Positions 59,798 to 64,000 of a DNA stretch of 64,000 nt are shown one piece after another. Numbering within the stretch: position 1 is the first letter of the stretch; each line of letters opens with the position of its first letter. Made by a program: the position numbers and the translations under genes. The notes beneath the pieces are model-generated. The model had not been told where the DNA came from. It saw only the letters and a program-made list of their open reading frames with translations, and searched no databases. The DNA lies in contig NC_084462.1 in NCBI RefSeq assembly GCF_027409185.1, forward strand, positions 185,136,071 through 185,200,070, in the 5' to 3' direction. The stretch comes from Cynocephalus volans. Lineage: Eukaryota > Chordata > Mammalia > Dermoptera > Cynocephalidae.

Positions 59798-62700
59798 GCG
59801 AACTGTATACGTCTAATATTCTAAGAGAATAGGTCACAAGTGTTTCCTCCCCCAAATGTGGTCACTATGGGAGATGTTGGATGTGTTATTAAGCCATGTT
59901 ATGTCAATGATTTCACATTGTATTGATCTATTAACCCATCATATTCTACACCCTAAATACATAAACTTTTTATTTGTCAGTTATACCTCAGTAGAACTAG
60001 ACAAAATAAAATGTGTTTTTACTCTGTAGAAATTCTGAAGTGAATCAACTTTAAAAAAATCTAACCAAACAAAAAGCTTTGAAGGAGCCGTGGTAAATTT
60101 TAATAGGCCCTGGAGAGGTTGCCGCTTGTCTTACACAAGCCGTAGTACACCGTGCAGCAGTGTCACTCTTGCGTTCCTGTTCTGACGCCGTCACCTCAGC
60201 AGAGCTTATCTTGTAGGAGCATCTCACACAGTTCATCTAGGGTTGTTGCTGAATTTAAATGAGGACATGTGTGTTTCTCCAAATAGACACAGCAGTTACG
60301 TGAGAATGGAGACCTGCCCGTGAGGTGAGCGAGTTCTTTCAGTTTACACGTGAATCCCTCATGATGAAACACTCAAATTTTTGGAAGAAGTATTGTGTAA
60401 AGCATACATACTTTGAAGACCCCGATCTTCGTTCAAGACGTAAAGGTATTCCTTGCTAATAATAATATGATTGAGGGAAATGGGAATCATTTTCACACAA
60501 AAAGTAAAGACCTGTGAGAGAGAAGTCATGGGAGCACTGGGAGGAAGGACCAGTGAGCTCCTGGACACACAGTCATCTGGCGCAGGCCCTTCATGCAATG
60601 GTGATTCAGCCCTGAAGGTTTTGTTGGCGATGACAGTATTCAGCAAAATGTGATTTCCTATTATTAGATTGTGCTATTTAAACTAGTAGCACCCATTGTG
60701 TATTTATTTGATGTATATTTTAAAAATAGATTTATTGAGATATACTAAATTTACAAAATCTGCAATATTTTGTAAATACTTAGCACCAATCATCTAATTT
60801 CATTTTCCTACATGCAGAAAAAACAGGGTATGTAGTATTAATGTTATTTCCATGGCACAGATATGCAGTTAAAAACAGAAGCTCAAGTAAGTTGTGCAAT
60901 GTGTCCAGGATCACATATCTGGTAAAACTGAGCCCTGGTATCTGGGTCTGTGCTTCTCACCACACTACTCCTAGTCTTTGCTGAACCAACTCCAGGACAC
61001 GGTGGGAAATGACCAGTGAGGTCTGCAGAACAAGTTTCTTTGGTAAGAGCCTGGCATGCTTTATTTATTTATTGTTATTTTTGGCATTTTGTGTTTCCTA
61101 AATGCAGGTCACTTTTTTTTTTCTTTTTTGAATTCTGTGTTTAAAAAAATGCAGGGTTGATGCAGATGCATTTGCACAAGTCTCAGACATTTCAAGATTA
61201 TCATTTTACCACTTCTTTTCAGCCAAATTATTTACTTATTTTAGCAGCTTTAATGACATAGAATTGACATATAGCAAATACCACATATACAGTTGAAGTG
61301 TACGATGGGATACATATTGATGCACATGTACACCTGCACATCCATCATAACAATCAGCAAAATAAACAAATTACCTTTAAATGTATTTTCATGTTCTCTT
61401 TTCAGTCATTCTCTTTTTCCACCCATGTTCCCAATGTCTCATCTTTAATATACTTTAGATTACTTTTAATATTTTAGAATTTATAAAAGTAAAATCATCA
61501 ATATGTGTTTTACTTGTTTGTCTTCTTTACTCAGCAAACTTACTTGTGAATGTGCCATGTTTCCGTGTATAAGATATTTTAGTGATGGAAGGTATTTCAA
61601 TACATGTATACACACTGTTTCTATATAGGAAGCTGCTTGATATTCGGATTGTTTCCGGTTTCTGAATATTACAAATCAAACTGCTACTCAGCTTGGAGAT
61701 ATAGATGTCCAATAAAAAGTTTGTTCTAATTCTTATAACAAAAATAACTAATTTGTATTTGCTTAAATTTAGCAAATTTTCTTCAGTACGTCAGATAACT
61801 AGCACTATAAGACAACCAACAGATCTGAAATCTAGAGAAAGGTAAATATTTGCAGGGAGAAAGATGACCAAAATATTAGCTTATTACAGGCCGCCTAATA
61901 GCATATAGGCTGGTATATGCTTCAAATAGAAATATTTACTGGATTGCTTGAAGTTGAATGTGGTAATGTATTTGTCGTGTAAAATACTCCGAAGGCATAT
62001 ATTTGTGGGTTCCAATTCTTCTTGAAGCCTTTTGCTTCTGGATGAAGACACGTTATTGAAATCTCCATGCTCCAACCCTTGTGGTGCTTCTGACTGGGAA
62101 AAAACACAGTGACTTCTGCTGAAATGCATCCAGACCCACATTCCCTACCATCTCTATGGTACTAAAAATTAATTTGCATCAGTAAAAACTCCAAAACCAG
62201 TATTCTACAGGTAGTAGTGGAATTTCATAGCGACCTGGAGGCGACAGAAGAAAACACAAAGCTCTGTCCAGAACCACCTCCCCTGTCTTCCTAAAACATT
62301 AAAATCATTATTCGTCAAGGAAGCACAGAGGAGCGGAACCGGGCCAAGGATGGAAAACAACATCAGCTGTGGGAAAGAGACTCTGGACAAACAACAGATG
62401 CTCTTCAGCAGAAGTGGCGAAAGAACACGAGGTCCGGCACCACCTCTGGAGGTGGGACAGGGCACTAGGAAGGACAGGGGCCATGATCTTCACCTGAAAG
62501 TGCAGCTCAGCTAGAAGGTCAGAGAATGACTGTCTAGTGCAACCCCTTGTGCGGATTGACATCGGTCAGGTGAGTGCGACACTGAGATGCACCGGGGAGA
62601 GGTGGAGGGACAGATTCTCTCTGGAGAGCACAGGGTGAGGACACAATGTCAATCTTTAAACAAAATAAGGTTTCACTGGAGGCACCAGAACTCTGGTGGC

Positions 62701-62945
62701 TGGAGCAGTAACACACTTCTATTCTGATAGCCACGGCAATGATGAATTTAAGTGTAGCCACTGCTGAGTTCACACAAATTTCCACAATAAAATCATAGAA
62801 AATATAGGGTGTGATTATCTACAGAAGGAAAGTAATAATAAGCCAATATAACAATTCCAATGAAGCCATTTTTGTAAACATGAACTTTTGAATCACTTGT
62901 GCATATTCCTTGGGAAATGGCAGTTTAATCACATCTGAAAATATT
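59798..62945. other. Non-coding DNA with L1M remnant, end of duplication copy 2
   Basis: Counterpart of 36928-40072. The L1M antisense remnant is at about 61205-61765. No gene recognised. Confidence 0.4.
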
Positions 62946-64000
62946 CGTTTTTATAGCTGAGTAGTATTCCATTGTGTAGATGTACCACATTTTCCGTATC
63001 CACTCATCTGATGATGGACATTTGGGCTGGTTCCAACTCTTGGCTATTGTAAAGAGTGCTGCGATGAACATTGGGGAACAGGTATACCTTCGACTTGATG
63101 ATTTCCATTCCTCTGGCTATATTCCCAACAGTGGGATAGCTGGGTCGAATGGTAGATCTATCTGCAGTTGTTTGAGGAATCTCCATACCATTTTCCATAG
63201 AGGCTGCACCATTTTGCAGTGCCACCAACAATGTATGAGAGTTCCTTTTTCTCCACAACCTCGCCAGCATTTATCGTTCAGAGTGTTTTGGATTTTAGCC
63301 ATCCTAACTGGGGTTAGGTGGTATCTCAGTGTGGTTTTGATTTGCATTTCCCGGATGCTGAGTGATGTTGAGCATTTTTTCATATGTCTGTTGGCCATTT
63401 GTATATCTTCCTTAGAGAAATGCCTTCTTAGCTCTTTTGCCCATTTTTTAATTGGGTTGCTTGTTTTCTTCTTGTAAAGTTGTTTGAGTTCCTTGTATAT
63501 TCTGGATATTAATGCTTTGTCAGATGTATATTTTGCAAATATTTTCTCCCACTCTGTCTTTTAACTCTGTTAATTGTTTCTTTTGCTGTGCAGAAGCTTT
63601 TTAGTTTGATATAATCCATTTGTTTATTTTTCCTTTGGTTGCCCGTGCTCTTGGGGTCGTGTTCACGAAGTCTGTGTCCAGTCCTATTTCTTGAAGTGTT
63701 TCTCCTATGTTTTCTTTAAGAAGCTTTATTGTTTCAGGGTGTATATTTAAATCCTTAATCCATTTTGAGTTGATTTTAGTATACGGTGAGAGGTATGGAT
63801 CTAGTTTCATTCTCCTGCATATGGATATCCAGTTATCCCAGCACCATTTGCTGAAGAGGCAGTCCCTTCCCCAGTGAATAGACTTGGTTCCTTTGTCAAA
63901 GATCAGATGGCAGTAAGTGTGTGGGTTGATTCTGGATTCTCTATTCTATTCCATTGGTCAGTGTGTCTGTTTTTATGCCAGTACCATACTGTTTTGGTTA
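62946..64000 (-). mobile_element. L1 ORF2 3' half, antisense, relatively young, runs off window
   Basis: Minus-strand frames give the C-terminal part of L1 ORF2p: a Cys-rich motif [18 protein letters not shown] (about 63195-63250), [10 protein letters not shown] (about 63117-63150), and further upstream [16 protein letters not shown] and the NSKWIKDLN region. The plus-strand text 'gagtagtattccattgtgtagatg' is the classic antisense L1 signature. The 3'UTR and tail are absent: the element starts exactly at the end of the duplicated block. Frames are interrupted but only lightly. It continues beyond the window. Confidence 0.9.

Larger units (their letters stand above)
44421..62945. repeat. Segmental duplication, copy 2 (about 18.53 kb)
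   Basis: Direct-orientation copy of 21521-40072 (offset about 22.9 kb), beginning atttagaaccaaggtt and ending ..cacatctgaaaatatt. Left neighbour: antisense L1. Right neighbour: another, younger antisense L1. It contains IGHV copy B and counterparts of every repeat in copy 1. Confidence 0.95.

Noticed and set aside
1..64000. CRISPR arrays, tRNA/rRNA genes, bacterial-type operons, D or J segments
   Set aside because: No regularly spaced palindromic repeats, no cloverleaf or rRNA text, and no 12-bp-spacer RSS pairs were seen. The DNA is mammalian.

Overview
The window is a stretch of a placental-mammal immunoglobulin heavy-chain variable (IGHV) locus. It holds two apparently functional V genes, two V pseudogenes and one V relic, all on the minus strand and embedded in transposon-rich DNA. 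The V genes were identified from split leader exons, octamer promoters, the conserved Cys/Trp/Cys framework and 23-bp-spacer recombination signals (RSS). They belong to clan II: they look like human IGHV4 and even more like mouse IGHV3 (the 'GYSITSGY' CDR1 type). I saw no Alu, B1 or B2 SINEs. MaLR and L1 elements are abundant. A placental mammal is certain; a euarchontoglire outside the anthropoids is only a guess, and I cannot name the species.

Layout. 1-6.1 kb: unrecognised DNA, an antisense L1 piece (0.85-2.46 kb) and a V-gene relic consisting of little more than its RSS (3.42-3.48 kb). 6.10-13.74 kb: a complete class II (betaretrovirus/HML-like) provirus on the plus strand, with two 395-bp LTRs, a Lys-tRNA-type primer site, gag, dUTPase-protease, pol, env, a polypurine tract and a 5-bp target duplication. 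All its genes are broken. 16.1-16.7 kb: a V pseudogene that keeps its octamer and RSS. 17.0-21.5 kb: an L1 3' end split by a MaLR LTR, then the 5' half of a relatively young L1 with a repeated (monomer-like) 5'UTR, ORF1, and ORF2 cut off in the reverse-transcriptase domain.

21,521-40,072 and 44,421-62,945 are two copies of a direct tandem segmental duplication of about 18.5 kb. Each copy carries, in order: old L1 pieces, a CA-rich tract, one intact IGHV gene with its own promoter and RSS, (CA)n tracts, a MaLR element with both LTRs, an unidentified GC-richer block, an old L1 piece, a class I (gammaretrovirus-like) pol/env remnant, another MaLR LTR, and unrecognised DNA. Between the copies (40.07-44.42 kb) lies a single-copy spacer with a V pseudogene of a different, mouse-VH2-like type. 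The window ends inside another antisense L1.

The most interesting signal is the comparison of the two intact V genes. Leader, intron and promoter differ at about 3 of 290 bases. The V exon differs at about 17 of 296, and these differences cluster in CDR1 and CDR2 and are mostly amino-acid changing. Counts were made by eye from the sequence. I found no evidence of an undescribed multi-gene system; the content is explained by an antigen-receptor locus plus retroelements.
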